DNA from: Vitis vinifera
Lineage: Eukaryota > Streptophyta > Magnoliopsida > Vitales > Vitaceae
Assembly (NCBI RefSeq): GCF_030704535.1
Contig: NC_081810.1
Location: forward strand, 9,062,501-9,126,500
Direction: 5' to 3'
DNA: 64,000 nucleotides
Position numbers and translations under genes: made by a program. Shown one piece after another: positions 43,751 to 57,500 of the stretch. The stretch's first letter is position 1. Each line of letters opens with the position of its first letter. The notes under the pieces were generated by a model, which was not told where the DNA came from, ran no database searches, and saw nothing but the letters and a program-made list of their open reading frames with translations.

Positions 43751-46700
43751 TATTTTTAATAATTGATAACTTTTATCTTACAAGTATCATAAAAAAAAAC
43801 AAAAAAAAACATATTTTTATTACTATCAAACGCTATTTGAAAAATTACCTCATTTTCTTTTCAAAAACTAACATAAAGTGTTTTTAAAAGTATCATCAAT
43901 TTTTAATCCAATTGAATTGGTTTGTTTTCAAAGAATTCTTCCAAATTTTATGATTTATAGTTGTACAGTGTTTAATGAGTTTTTATTTTTATTTTTTATT
44001 ATTATATGTTTTATATAATTTAATTTATTATTATTACATAATGGTTAAATTAATTTTTAAACATACTCATTATATTTTGGGTTAGAAGTTTCAAATACAT
44101 TTTGAATCTCAAAACTCAAATTAAATTTATTTGATGTTAAAAACAGATTTTATTAAGATTTAGAGTTTATTTGATAATGATTTTCAAAAATATTTTTAAC
44201 CATTTTAACACTTAAAAATATTTAATTTTTAAATATTATAAATATTATAAATACTTCATAAAATCATCATCAAACACACTTTTAAATTAACTTACAATGT
44301 TTGATAGTAATGATAGGAATTGTGTTTAATAGGGATTATATAAAGTGTTTTTTTAGGCTTTATGATATTTGAAGGATGATCGAAAATTTTCAAGTGTTAT
44401 AAAACCTAAAAACATTTTCTAAAATTACTATCAAACACATTTTTCTATTCAATCCATCATTTAAATTAAATAAAAATTTATTATAAACAAACTTGATTTT
44501 TTTATCACTAAAAGATGGGTTTGATTTTGATTCAAATATAAATTGAAAAATATGGATTAAACTGGGTTTTTCCTTTGAAAACCAATTCAACCGCACCTTT
44601 TTACAATCCTAGTTGAAATTGTTGGGTGGCATTTTTCATTTTTTTATAGGTGGAAGTTTTTACAAGAAGATACAAAAAAGAGTTGTCTAAGGAGAGATGG
44701 GTGAAAATGAAGCATAGGATTCCTATTAGGTGAGCTTTAAAAAGTCTGTGGCAGTGCACGTTGGGCCGGAGACAACAATGTGTGGGTCACAATAAACCAT
44801 TGGGAAGCTCCAAATTATTAAAATCATGCACATCTTGCGGAATCCTCCTGGATTGGAATGCAACAATATAACTACGAAATATCTATTTGTCCATCATATG
44901 TGTAGTTTCTGGGGTAGGAAATGATACCAACACTCACCCTCCCCCCCCCCCACCAATTGTCTCTTCTTCTTCTCTGAGGGTTGCCAAAAGGGATGTTAGA
45001 GACTAGAGCGTGATCATAAATCACTATATGAGGAGTCATAAACATTCAAAATCGTCATCATATATGATAATCTATGAATCTTTGATCTTACTTATAGCAA
45101 ACTTGAGAATTGAGTATTAGTCATTAGGTATTAAAATTTGGTGAAGTGGCTAGTAAATTTAACATAAGGTTGCATATCGCATTGAGGAGGTTGGCTAAGT
45201 TCTTGCTTTGATTTATGTCGGATAATTTCATTCCCTTTCTTCCTTTTATTTTAGAAGGTAGTGTTTGTTTGTTAACTACTTTTGTAAATAATTTTCTAAC
45301 TTAAATAGAAAATCTTTTGATAGAAAATAATTTTGGTGGAGTATTATGACCAACAATTCAAATGGAGGAAAATGCGTTCAAAGCTTTAAATTATATATAA
45401 ATGTAAAGTATGGAGAATATGTTGATAAAAACCGTTTTTCATATTTAAGTTTAGAAACAAAATTTCGTTTTTGAAAAATAATTGACAATTGGTTATTTTC
45501 AAATTTTGTTTTTTAATAACTATTCTTTTTTTAAAAATGTTGCCAAATAGGTCATAAAACTCGTATTCATCTCGCCTCCATGTAAGGATGGTAATATGAT
45601 GAATTTTTTTGGGTAATCGTCTCATTTAATGCCTAAAGGACAAGTTTGAGAAAAAAGTATATCGATTCAAGACGGGTTTAAGATTTTTCTTTTTTTTAAA
45701 AAAAACCAAGATTGATTTGGGTTTGATTTTATTTCGCTTTGTCCTTATTAGATTGTGAAGCTTGAATCAATTTTATTGCATTTCATTCGGGATGTCGGGG
45801 TCAAGTTACCCAATCAACTTATAGGGATTGAGATGCTCGATCAATTTAGGAGTTGAAGGGGCAACGCCCTAGATCATATATATATATATGATAACTGATG
45901 AGTCGCCTCTATTATATATTTTAACTCTTTTATTTTAGAATTTTGTTTTTCAAGAGAATGTCATTGTAATTGAGAGGTTTTTTGGTCTAATAACATTTTT
46001 AATCAAAAAATCTAAAAATCTAAAATCAATATGTAATTGATAAACTTGAAGATGCAAACCTTTTTTAAAATAAGGTTGCATATGGTAGTATTGAAGTTGA
46101 TTGAGTTTATGCTTTGATTTAGGTTCACAGTACAAGGCAAAATACTTCTAGAATTTTTTCAAATAAATTTGATTTAAAATATGGGGGAAAAAAATCGTAG
46201 AATTTGAAATTTGCCAACTTGAGTGCCCTTTAAGAACACTATGAATAGCTAGCTCTTGAACACAAACAATGTTTTAAAAACCTTTCTAAAAAACTTTACA
46301 TTTCGTTTTAAAATTTAATACACATTTCATATCATAATTAAATCTAATCAATCTCTCTCGAATCTTTCTATATTTATATGTATTATCTAAATTCATCGTA
46401 CACCAACCTTAAATCTTTAAAGGAGAGTAAGACACATAAATTTAGAAAAGTCATAACTCATGATAAATGAAACAAAATTGCAAGTCTAAACTACATAACA
46501 TATTGCACTAGCAAATACATGCATAAAAATTTCAAATTGATAAAAGGATGTAATTGATAAACATGATGATACATATTATTGTGAAGGATAAGTGTTATAC
46601 AACATATTTTTTCCCTTTCTATTATATCATACAAATTTTTATTTTTTGAATTAATCGGTTAAAATAATGAAATAACCCTCAAATTTATGAATCTAACTCT

Positions 46701-48071
46701 TATTATATTTTTACTTGAAAATTAATCTACTTTTGACATAAATGTCATTTATCATTTCAAATATTTATATATAAGTTTTAAAATAAAAAATATTTTTACA
46801 ATAAAAAGTGATGACATTTTTATTGGAATGAGGTTAAAAAAATAATGAAATGTTAAACTTCAAAAATTGGATTTTCAATAACCCTTTTAATTAAATAATC
46901 TAAATAAATTATAAATAATAAAAAATTAACTATAAGCCTTGATACATCCCATGTTTTTTATTATTCCATAAGGTTTGTGTCTTCCTCTTTCATATTTTTA
47001 TTTATTCCATTGACATAATAAAAATATTTCAAATAACTTTTCTTATTCAATAAAAATATTTTTATTAAAAAAAAGAATATATGAAATGTTTTATACAATA
47101 TTTTCTTACTAAAAAGAATGTCTACTAAATATAAATTTAAAACAATTTCTAACATTTTAAAAATAATCTTATTGTAATATCTTTCCACCTCACCATTTAT
47201 TTATCTTGGTGCGGACTAAAATCAAGGGATAAACTCTTCCTATTCAATCCAGGCGCAGGATCATCAATGGTGCTATTGAACAGACATGGCTGGCAAACTA
47301 AAGCCCAAAAGTGCTCCTTCCCATGTGGGGAGGTCCTTGAATAAGAATCTGGCTATGTTGGTTTAAATGGTAAGCCTTAAACCCCCCCATTTATGTGTGT
47401 CGATCCAAGCCTTTTACCCTTCTTTTTTTTCCCAATAATAATTAACAAACGTCAGCATTGGAGGACAAAGAGGGCTCACAACGGTTTGATAATCGTTCTG
47501 GAATCTGCTATCTATTTTTCAGAATCATTTTAAAATTTCATATTTTAGTTCTTTAATGAAATTTTGTTATGGGCAATAATCGAGATTTGTTTTTAAAATT
47601 GTTTTCAAAAACTATCTTTTGAAAATATTCCGGAAATTTTGAATGGTAGGGATCTCCTTTAGATTTATTAGGATGATAGAATTGGGAAAAGCAAAAGTTG
47701 ACGTAGATATCACTTTGGCTTAAGCACTCCACTCAATCGTAACATTGAAGATATTGCCCAACAATGTAGTGTCGGATTCAAGAGGCAACAGAACAAAGAG
47801 GAAGACTATGTTTGGTTCCCGAAAAATACAAGAGAAAGAAAATTGGAAGGAAAGAAAAAGTTAAGAAAATGAAAATAAATTTTTTCACTTGTTTGGTTAT
47901 CCATAGAAAATTTAAGGGATTTTTTTTTTCTTTTGTTTGATTAACCATGAAAAAAAATTAAGGAAAAACGGAAGAAAAACAAAATTGTCTTAGATTGTTA
48001 TCAATTTGTTGAATAATAAAATAAATTTTGTACTCTTGTTTGATTATCAATAGTTATTAACAAGTTGTCTT
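43751..48071. other. Intergenic, AT-rich, no gene seen
   Basis: Long A/T-rich spacer with many short open frames lacking domains. A run of about 12 C residues occurs near 44,940. Nothing could be assigned to a gene or RNA. Confidence 0.5.
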
Positions 48072-48478
48072 AGGTGGCGGGTGTATTATATGCGTTGCTG
48101 CAACTATACTCCGAGCTCCCAAATGCTTCACATGCGCTCCTGCACACACTGCCGTCTCCGACCTTTAGCTCCGCTGGACAGCCCTAGTTCAGATCCACTG
48201 TGCAGCTCGTCGACGTGCACATTCCTGACCAACCACTCCCTTCCACTATCATTGATAGGTTGCAGCCATCGATGAGGCTCACGTCGTAGAAGTCTTGTCC
48301 GTTGGTGCCGAGAGTGAACTCCACCAGTGTTGTCGATAGGGTAGCATCGGCGCCGTTGCATTTGATGGTCCTTGACCCACAATCGTCAGTGACGCAAGAA
48401 CCCAACCCAGATCCTTCAAAATTGCACCATGTTTGCCCCTAGAACCTACTGGACCAACATGATTTGAAGACAAGACAG
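48072..48478 (-). pseudogene. Thaumatin-like (PR-5) pseudogene fragment
   Basis: Read on the minus strand, one frame gives the middle of a thaumatin-like protein: SSRF-stop-GQTWCNF, then CVTDDCGSRTIKCNGA, VEFTLGTNGQDFYDVSLIDG, a CTVDLN-stop-GCPAEL junction and CSNAYNTPAT. Both stops are TAG in the same frame (48441-48439, where the family normally has Trp, and 48186-48184). The signal peptide, N-terminal third and C-terminal third are missing, and no ATG lies in place. Cysteine spacing and the DFYDVSL stretch identify the family. It sits between A-rich arms (see findings), suggesting capture by a mobile element rather than decay in place. Confidence 0.88.
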
Positions 48479-48719
48479 AGATTCGAATACCATGAGCCCG
48501 ATAAAATTTCCCTCTTCCTTTCCCTTCTCTTTTTCTCTTATTTTCCTCAATATTTTTTTAAGGAAAATAGTTGGGAAAATATCATAACATTTTCCCTACT
48601 ATTTTCCTATATATTTTTTTTCCATCATATTTTCCATGTCATTCAAACTAAAGAAAATCATTTTCCACATGATTTTTTTTCTTTTCCTTAGCATTTTTCG
48701 GAACCTGAAAAGAAATTGG

Positions 48720-50532
48720 CAATGTATAATTGACAATACAAATGTTGAAGTCTAGGGCGCATGTTCATTCTCCAACATTGGTTGTGTGCCCTTATGCTAC
48801 AATGAAGGCCATCCTCAAGGCCACTTCATATGCTTTGCGTGTTATTCATATTACGTAGTATATATATTCTTAGAACATGCTGAAAGAAATCCTCAAACAA
48901 TAAAATTTATTTTTGAAACAAAAATTTTAAAAATCTATTTTTGGTTATAAGTTTGTCAAACTAGACCATTAAGGCAGTGCCTCCAGGTAAATGCATTGTG
49001 GGTCTACTACATCAAACCATGTAAATCAAAGTAGACACATTTGGGAGAAGATGCCTGGGCCCAAATCAAACATAGGGTTCATGGGTTGCCCTCTTGATAT
49101 TGAATCAGTTGAATTGGGAGCACCATAGGCCAGATGGACCAGAGATTGAGCTAGGTTGAACGGCCGAGATAGAAGTTTATAGTAAATGTGCCCCGTAGAA
49201 ATTAGAATCATCGAGGACACATTTGTCTAAAAAACACATGTAGAAAAAACACATGCGAATATTTTAATTTTGATATTTATTATAATTAATGTCTAAAATA
49301 ATAGTGAGAAAATAAATGAAAACAAATTGAAAAATATAATTATTTTTAAAATTAATAACTACAAAAATGGATGAAAACATATGAGATATATCGTATTTCA
49401 CGTTTTTAAGAAAGAAAATAGGATTATATTTTATAATCGTTAAATGCCCTGATTTTTTTAAAATAACTTTTAGCCATATTGATTTATTTTATTAGAAACT
49501 AGTAAGAAAGATAAGGGTACGTTTGCTAATTGTCCTCAAAAGCAATTTTTCAATTTAATTTAGAAAAGCTTTTGATTAACATTTTGAAGATATATTGTTT
49601 TATAATAAATTTAAAGTATTTTTTTTATAAAGTATTTCGAGTAATAATTAAAAAAAATAGAGAATACTTTGAAAATCACTGTTTTATTATTTTTATAGCA
49701 GCTCGTAAAATAAGTTGAAAAATTATTTTTATATTTAAATTTTCAAATGGAAATTAATTATTAATAATAATTAAATTTATTGTTTTTTAAAATAAAAATC
49801 TTAGATGTCTTATCATAAGTCTAGCTGCTAATGAAAATTGATAAAAGTCAGAGAAGGAAAAATGATTGAGAGGGAGGGGAAACAAAGAATTGTAAAAACC
49901 TCTCAATTATTACAAGTAGATTGTTAAATATATTGGATAAGAGTATAAAGATATGAGATTAAGGAATTAATAAAAATAATAAATATAAAGTAATAAAATC
50001 AAATGGTGTGGTATGGTGGGATTAATGTATCTTTACGAAGTTTTTGATACCTCAGCCGGTTTCGATCCAATAATACAACGAGAGTGATGTATATAATAAT
50101 AATAATGAATGTAAGAAGAATCGAGAATCAGGCTCCTTGCCGGGTTACGAGTTACGACCTACGTATACAATTAGAATAGAATAAGCCATACATTACATAT
50201 ATTATATATATGGGTGACGGGGACGCTCATCCCCGTATCTGCGGATGAATACTTGTTTTCTTATTCAAAGGCCGACGCCGTAGTAGACCAACACGGTGAG
50301 ATTCTGATGATTATGATTTTCAGTTGGAATTGTCCTCTCAATTTGATGAATTCTTTTAGTTTTCAGGTTTTGTGGATTGGAATGATTGGACGATTAGGGT
50401 CAAGAGAGGGGGGAGGTGGGTCTCATTTCTGATTGGTTGATCACCGCTGTGAACTAGGGCGTGCATTTTGGGATTCTATTTGGTTTTGGGACGAGGTTAG
50501 GGTTTTTTTTTCTTTTTTTTTTTTGGAGGAAA
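48720..50532. other. Intergenic and promoter region of the RING membrane protein gene
   Basis: A/T-rich spacer to about 50,150. The last 350 bases rise in G/C and probably contain the promoter and 5'UTR of the downstream plus-strand gene. No other feature is recognised. Confidence 0.45.
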
Positions 50533-51532
50533 ATGGAGACGTCTGGTAGCAATTCAAGATACGGAATCCATATCGCTGCTTCCAACTTCATCCAGGCGCC
50601 ATTGGCGGCGCTTTTGGAGTATTCTGGTATTTTCAGCACCAGGTCTTCTTCTTCTCAGGAAACCGACGGCTTGATTGCTCCTTCACCTGCTTCACTCGAT
50701 AGCTTCCACTCCCGCTCCGACGATCGCGATCGCGATCACGATCCGTCGACTCCTGCCTCCACTCCTGAGGAGGTTTCCATTAGGATTATCGGTGCTGGAG
50801 AGCAAGAGCGAGAAGCCGTTTCTCTTGACAATGACCGTTCTTCATCGGAGCAAATTTCTGAGGCTCCCGCCGTTTCGGACGCTAGCAGGAATGAAAGTGG
50901 GAGTGGTGTAGCGGCTGTTAATTCTGGCGGGTCAACTGCCGATGGGGAGCCTGCCAATGGGGGCAGTGTTAATAACAGGGATTCTTCTTATCAGAGATAC
51001 GATATTCAGCAATTTGCCAGATGGATCGAGCAGATTCTTCCATTTTCTTTGCTTTTATTGGTTGTTTTCATCAGACAACATTTGCAAGGTACTTCTCTAT
51101 CCTCTTTCCTTTGTTTCTCCCCTCAAGCCATCATAATCATGATGCCGTTTTTTGTTTCAGTGAAACACATAGCTAGACAACATGTTTTTGTGTTGATTGT
51201 ATGGGTTGGTTTCTTAGACACAGATATTGCCAAATTTCTATTCATGGCCTGAACTCTAGTTTTAAAAATGTTACTTAAGTTGCACATCTTATGCTGTACC
51301 TCTTGTTGGACTATTCGACTAACTTGTTCCCGATCCATGTAGACCTAACTTTGTTATTGTGCAAGATATTTCAGGTTTCTTTGTTACGATTTGGATTGCT
51401 GCAGTCATGTTTAAATCAAATGATATTCTACGAAAGCAGACAGCTCTAAAGGTGTTGTGACTTGCATTTTCTTTTCCAAGCTTCCAAGGACTATTAGTTT
51501 TAAGCCAGCAAATAATTTACCTTACTTATTTA

Positions 51533-51568
<36 letters not shown>

Positions 51569-54500
51569 CTGGGTTTATGATAATGGAGAAGCTGGTTTCT
51601 GCAGGGGGAAAGAAAATTATCTGTTCTCACGGGCATCACTGCAGTGTTTATGCTTCATGTTATCTGTGTTTATTGGTGGTATCGGAATAATGACCTTCTA
51701 TACCCTCTGGTTTTGCTTCCTCCAAAAGCAATACCTCCATTCTGGCATGCTATTTTCATCATCATGGTGAATGGTAAACACTTGAAAGTGCTCTTTTATC
51801 CGTATTTACTTAGAAAAATGTGTGTATGCCTCAAGTGGCTATGGCAATATGTTGTGGAATTTATACATAACTGTGATTGTGCTTGAAAGTAAAATTCTCA
51901 CCTTCCAGATGTCACTGGCACGTCAAAAATAGAGGCAACAGGATAATGACATGGACTATGATAGCCAAATAGAAGATTGTCAGAAGGTGATAAAAATTCA
52001 AGTAGATTGATGTAGGTTGAGATGACTTGAAGTAGACCAAGAGCCTTTATGTTCCACTTTATAAAATGGTACCCTGTGGCACTAAAATGGAACAAATTTG
52101 ACAACATCGGTGGACATTTTTTCCATTCCCATATTATGATTGACACATGTTCTGTTAAAATGAATGGTGCTGTTATCAACAAGTACCTTCCGTAATACTT
52201 TCACCATTGAAACTGTCTTTGGATCACATTTCATGGGTGTCTTTTAGTCGAATACGACATGTTTCTACTGTTCTGCGCCATCCATTGGTCAATAAATCTG
52301 GTTGGATGCTTCTGTGCATTAATTGTCGGATTGATAGATCCATGGCACATTCTCAGTGTTTGTTTCCCTATTCAGATACAATGGTGCGTCAAGCAGCAAT
52401 GGCTTTAAAGTGCATACTTTTGATGTATTACAAAAATAGTAGAGGCCGTGATTATCGTAAACAGGTAACTTAAATAATGAATTTCCCAAAGTTATTTAGT
52501 GTTTATGCTTCTAGTCTTTCCTTTATATTTTCCAGAACTTCTTGACCACATATGTTTTGTTTTTCCAGGGTCAGATGCTAACTCTTGTTGAGTATCTGTT
52601 GTTGCTGTACCGTGCCTTGTTGCCTACACCAGTCTGGTATCGGTTCTTTTTGAACAAAGAATATGGAAGCCTCTTTTCTTCATTGACTACAGGGTTGTAT
52701 TTAACTTTTAAGCTTACATCAGTTGTTGAGAAGGTATGCTTTTCTATAGATATACAATCCTTTCAATTTTGACTTTTCATGCTTTTGATTACCCTAGAAA
52801 GCACAAAGGATTTAATATCAAGTTGCCATTAAAAAAGCAGAAAAAAATTGATGCACTTAATGTCAAGTAGAATGGTTTTGCATGGCATATTATTATTATT
52901 ATTAATATTATATACATGATTTATATTTTCCTATAAAAAAGATTATTATTCATATCATCATCATTATTTATTTTGGTGAGTAAAGATTGTATTATCAGCA
53001 AAAGAAAACCAGGAAGGTGTACATGATGTATACAAAGAAGCCAAAAGGCCAAAAGAATAGTGCAAGGGCACAAAGAAGAGCAACCACTCTCTACCTAGAA
53101 CCTAACCAATTCACAAAATCCAACATTGACAAGGAACAATCCCCTATGCACACTCTAATCCAATCCAAAAAAGATACAAGAAGGAATGTCTAATTGCTTG
53201 GTCCCTATTTTCACAATTTTCAAAAGCTCTCTTGTTTCTATCCCTCCAAATAGCCCAAAACAAACACAATGGAGCAACCATCTAAGCATTCTTTCTCTTC
53301 TTTCCTACCCACACTCATTCAAAAGAGCACTCATAACTGAAGAGTACATAACCCATTGCACCACACCCCAAAAAGAGCATAAATCAGCCGCCACAAAAAA
53401 ATTGCTTTCAAACAATGAAGTAGAATATGGTCAACCGTTTCTTCTTTTTCTTTGCACATGTAGCATTTGTTAGGATCTTTGAACCCTTCCTTTTGAGTTG
53501 ATCTAGAGTTAGAATCCTACCCCATGTTGCTTCACAAGCAAAAAAGCTAATCCTCGATGGCACCTAAGAGTTCTAGACTATGCCAGATGGAAATGGCTCT
53601 GACCTCCTATTTGATAAAGAGAAATAGAAGGACTTAACTATAAAGTTGCCATTCTTCATGAACAACCACACCAAATTATCTTTAGTGTTCATACTAATGG
53701 AATGTTGATGCAAATTCTTGAAAAAGACTTCTACTTCCTTGAATTCCCAATCATGCAATTGTCTTATAAACCTAGGGCTTCAACTACCATCGTCCTATAT
53801 ATCAGCTACCCAAACATTTTTTGAAGAGGTAGATTAGGGCTTTGGTAAAGTCTACTCCTTTTAGATTTGAGAACATGTGGTTGTTCCATCTAGAATTCAA
53901 AGATAATTTTACTATTTGGTGGAGAGAATTCCAGTGTGATGGGTGAGAAGGGCATAAGTTTATGAGGAAGTTACAATTTGTTAAATCCTAATTGAAAGAG
54001 TGGAACAAAGTGACTTTTGGAGAGTTAAAAGAAAGGAAGAAAAACATTCTTATTGATATTGCTAATATTGGTGTTTTAGAGTAGGAAATGAATCTTTCGT
54101 TAGAGCTTTCAAAGCTGAGAACCATTCGAAAAGGGGAGTTGGAGGAGCTACAGTTAAAAGAGGAGGTATATTGATGGCAAAAATCTACGGTGATGTGGGT
54201 AAAAGAAGGGGATAGTAATTCTAAATTTTTCTATAAGGTGGCTAATGGTAGGCGCAACATGAAGGATAGAAAGACCTTGGAAAATAAAGGAGGAGCAATT
54301 TTGGGTAAAATTGATAGCATTTCAGCAGAAATTTTGCAGTTTTTTAAGAAGTTATATGCGAGTCCCCCCCTGGAGAATCTTGGAGGTTAGAAGGGTTAGA
54401 TTATATTGGTCACCCATTTCAGCAGAGAGTGTAGCTAGGTTGGAACGTGCCTTTACTGAAGAAGAGATTCATCAAGCCATATTTCAGTTAGATAAGGTTA

Positions 54501-57500
54501 AAGCTCTTGGCCCTAATGGCTTCACTATTGCTATGTTTCAGGAGTGTTGGGATGTGATTAAAGAGGATTTAATTAGGGTGTTCTTAGAGTTTCATAGAAG
54601 TGGGGTATCTAATCAAAGCACGAATGCCACCTTCATTGCATTAGTGCCTAAAAAAAGTCAAACCAAAAGGATGTTTGATTTTAGACCTATCAACTTGGTC
54701 ACTTGTTTGTATAAGGTCATAGCCAAAGTCTTATAAGGGCAGTTACAAAGTGTTCTCAATGAAACTATCCATATCACACAAGGAGCTTTTGTTCAGGGAA
54801 GGCAAAGTTGGACACCGTGCTGATAACCTATGAGATAGTGGATGAGAAAAGATGGTTTGGAGAGGAAGGGTTTTCAAGATTGATTTTAAAAAGGCCTATA
54901 TCACGTGGATTGGGGCTTTCTAGACCATGCACTTGAAAGGAAGGGGTTCGGTCTTAAATGGAGGACTTGGATGAGAGGTTGTTTATCCTTTGTCTCTTTT
55001 GCAGTTCTAGTAAATGGTAACGCCAAAGGTTGGGTCAAAGCTTCTAGAGGATTGTGACAAGGAGATCCTTTATTTCCTTTTCTCTTTACCATTGTAGTTG
55101 ATGTGCTAAGTAGATTGATGTTGAGGGCTAAGGAGAGCAGGTATTAGGAGGTTTTAGGGTTGGTAAGAGTGGGACTATTGCTTCCCACTTGCAATTTGTA
55201 GGCGACACTATCTTTTTTCAAGAGATTGTCCATAAGAATTGGAAACTTTTAAGATAATTTTGGTTGTGTTTGAGCATATTTCTTGACTTAAAGTCAATCT
55301 AGAGAAGAGTACCCTCTTTGGCATCAACATTGATCTAGATCAACTCGATAGGATGACATTGATCCTTGATTGCAAGGTGTCGAATTGGCCTATTCCATAC
55401 TTGGGACTGTCATTGGCGGGGGAACCCAAAGACAGGTGCATTCTGGGACACAATGATTGAGAGAGTTTCCCAAAGATTGGATGGGTAGAGAAAAGCCTAT
55501 TTGTTTTTAGGTGGGAAGATAACTCTTATCCACTTGTGCTTATCTCATATCCCTAGCTACTTTCTGTCCATGTTCAAGATCCATTCTTCAGTGGCATTGA
55601 AAATTGAGAAATTTTTTTTTGATACGTAAGCTCAATTCATTAAAGAGGCAAAAACCTCAACGTATACAGGACGTATACCAGGCATCGAAAATTGAGAAAT
55701 TGCAAAGGGATTTTTTGTGGTCTGGGTTTGGAGAGCAAAAGAGAGACCATCTTGTTAGTTGGGACTTAATGTGTAAGACTAAGGGGGAATGGGGATTAGG
55801 GTTTGGGAAGATCTCTGTAAGGAATCACACTCTATTAGGGAAATGATTTTGGAGGTTTCCTGAGGAAAGGTACACTCTTTGGCATTAGGTTGTCCTAAGC
55901 ATTTATGGGACACATGCTAATGGGTGGGATACCAACACTATAGTTAGGTGGTCATATCATGTCCTTGGAAGGCCATTGCACAGGTCTTTCCAAAATTTTC
56001 AAGATACACTCGGTTGGTAGTGAGAGATGGGATAAGAATTTGGTTTTGGGAAGATTTGTGGTGGAGGGATTAACCTTTGTGCTCTCAATTCCTAGGTCCA
56101 TTTAAAATTGTCATTGTTAAAAACCTCACTATCTCATCAGTTATTGGGTCCGCTTATTCTTTCTCTTGGATTCTAAACTTTCGACGTAATCTTTTGAATC
56201 TTGAGATAGAAAATCTTGAAAGACTCATGTCCTATCTCTCACACATACACTTTATCTCCTTTTGGTCGTGATTTGAGAGCCTGATCCCTATGTTCTTCAG
56301 GTTTATTTACAACAAAGTCGTTCTTTTTAGTCTTGACTAATTATACTGATCCAACTCCATCATTCCTTATTGATTTTGTATGGAAATTGCAAGCCCCATT
56401 TAAGCTCAAATCTTTTGCTTGTTAGTGACACTCAAAAAGGTAAACACGAATGACATGCTACAACTGAGAAGATCCTACAAAGTCCTCAGTCTTGATGTTT
56501 GTCTGTTGTGTATGGAGAGTGGCGAAGCGGTAGATCACATTTTTTACATTCCCCATTGAGTTTGGGGCTATGACACAGACTATTTAGCTTGATTCATATG
56601 GATTAGGTTCCTCTTAGGAGTATATGCGACATAATGAGTATTTCATATAGAGGATTGGGAAACACTAGTAGAGGCAAGGTGTTGTGGAAACTTGCTTGTC
56701 TTGCTCTAATATGGGTAGTGTGGCGGAAGAGAAATGCTAGGATCTTTGAGGATAAGGCGAGATCCTTAAAGGGTCTTTGAGACATGATCTTTTTCCTAGC
56801 CTCCTTTTGGGCATCTTGTTCCACAACAACTTTTAAGGGTGTTTCCCTTTATTTGATCCAACTTGATTGAATGTTGGTGTGTAACTCCAAGGGAGTGGGC
56901 TAGTAAGGATAGGTTGTTTTTGTATATTCCCACATGGGACTTAGGTTGTGGAACCCCATAGTTGTATAGATTCTTAAACTTGGAGGTTTTTTTTTTTTTT
57001 TTTTTGTACTTTTTGGAGGATCTCTCATTCTTCTTTGTACTTATTTTATTTACTTCAATACACTTAATTGTTGTTTCTCATTAAAAAAGTCTCTCTCATA
57101 GGAGCGTCCCACGCCACCCATCGTAGAACTTCACCTTGCTCTTGAAACCCAATTTAAAACTTGTTCTATCCTTGAAAGCCTTTCAACCACCCTTGATTGC
57201 CGTTCGCGTCCCCACTTTATAACCCTTCCTCACCTTTCTAGAACACTAGCCCTCTTCTTCTTGCCTGTACTTCCCTACTACAATCACATGTTACCAAAGA
57301 GGATTCCTTTCACTCAAACCCTTCTTCTAATGCCCAAACCCCCTTTCTGCTTGTCCATGCAAACAATAGATCAATTCACCAAATGTAGCTTACACTCCAA
57401 GGCCTCCCAAGAAAGAAAGTCTCTTTGAATCTTTTTTCAATCTAACAACTACCCTCTTTTGGATGACAAAAAGAGACATGAAGTAAATCAACAAGTTGGA

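Noticed and set aside
48128..48473. Small minus-strand open frames as new genes
   Set aside because: One frame is clearly a thaumatin-like fragment with two in-frame stops; the others are its shadows.
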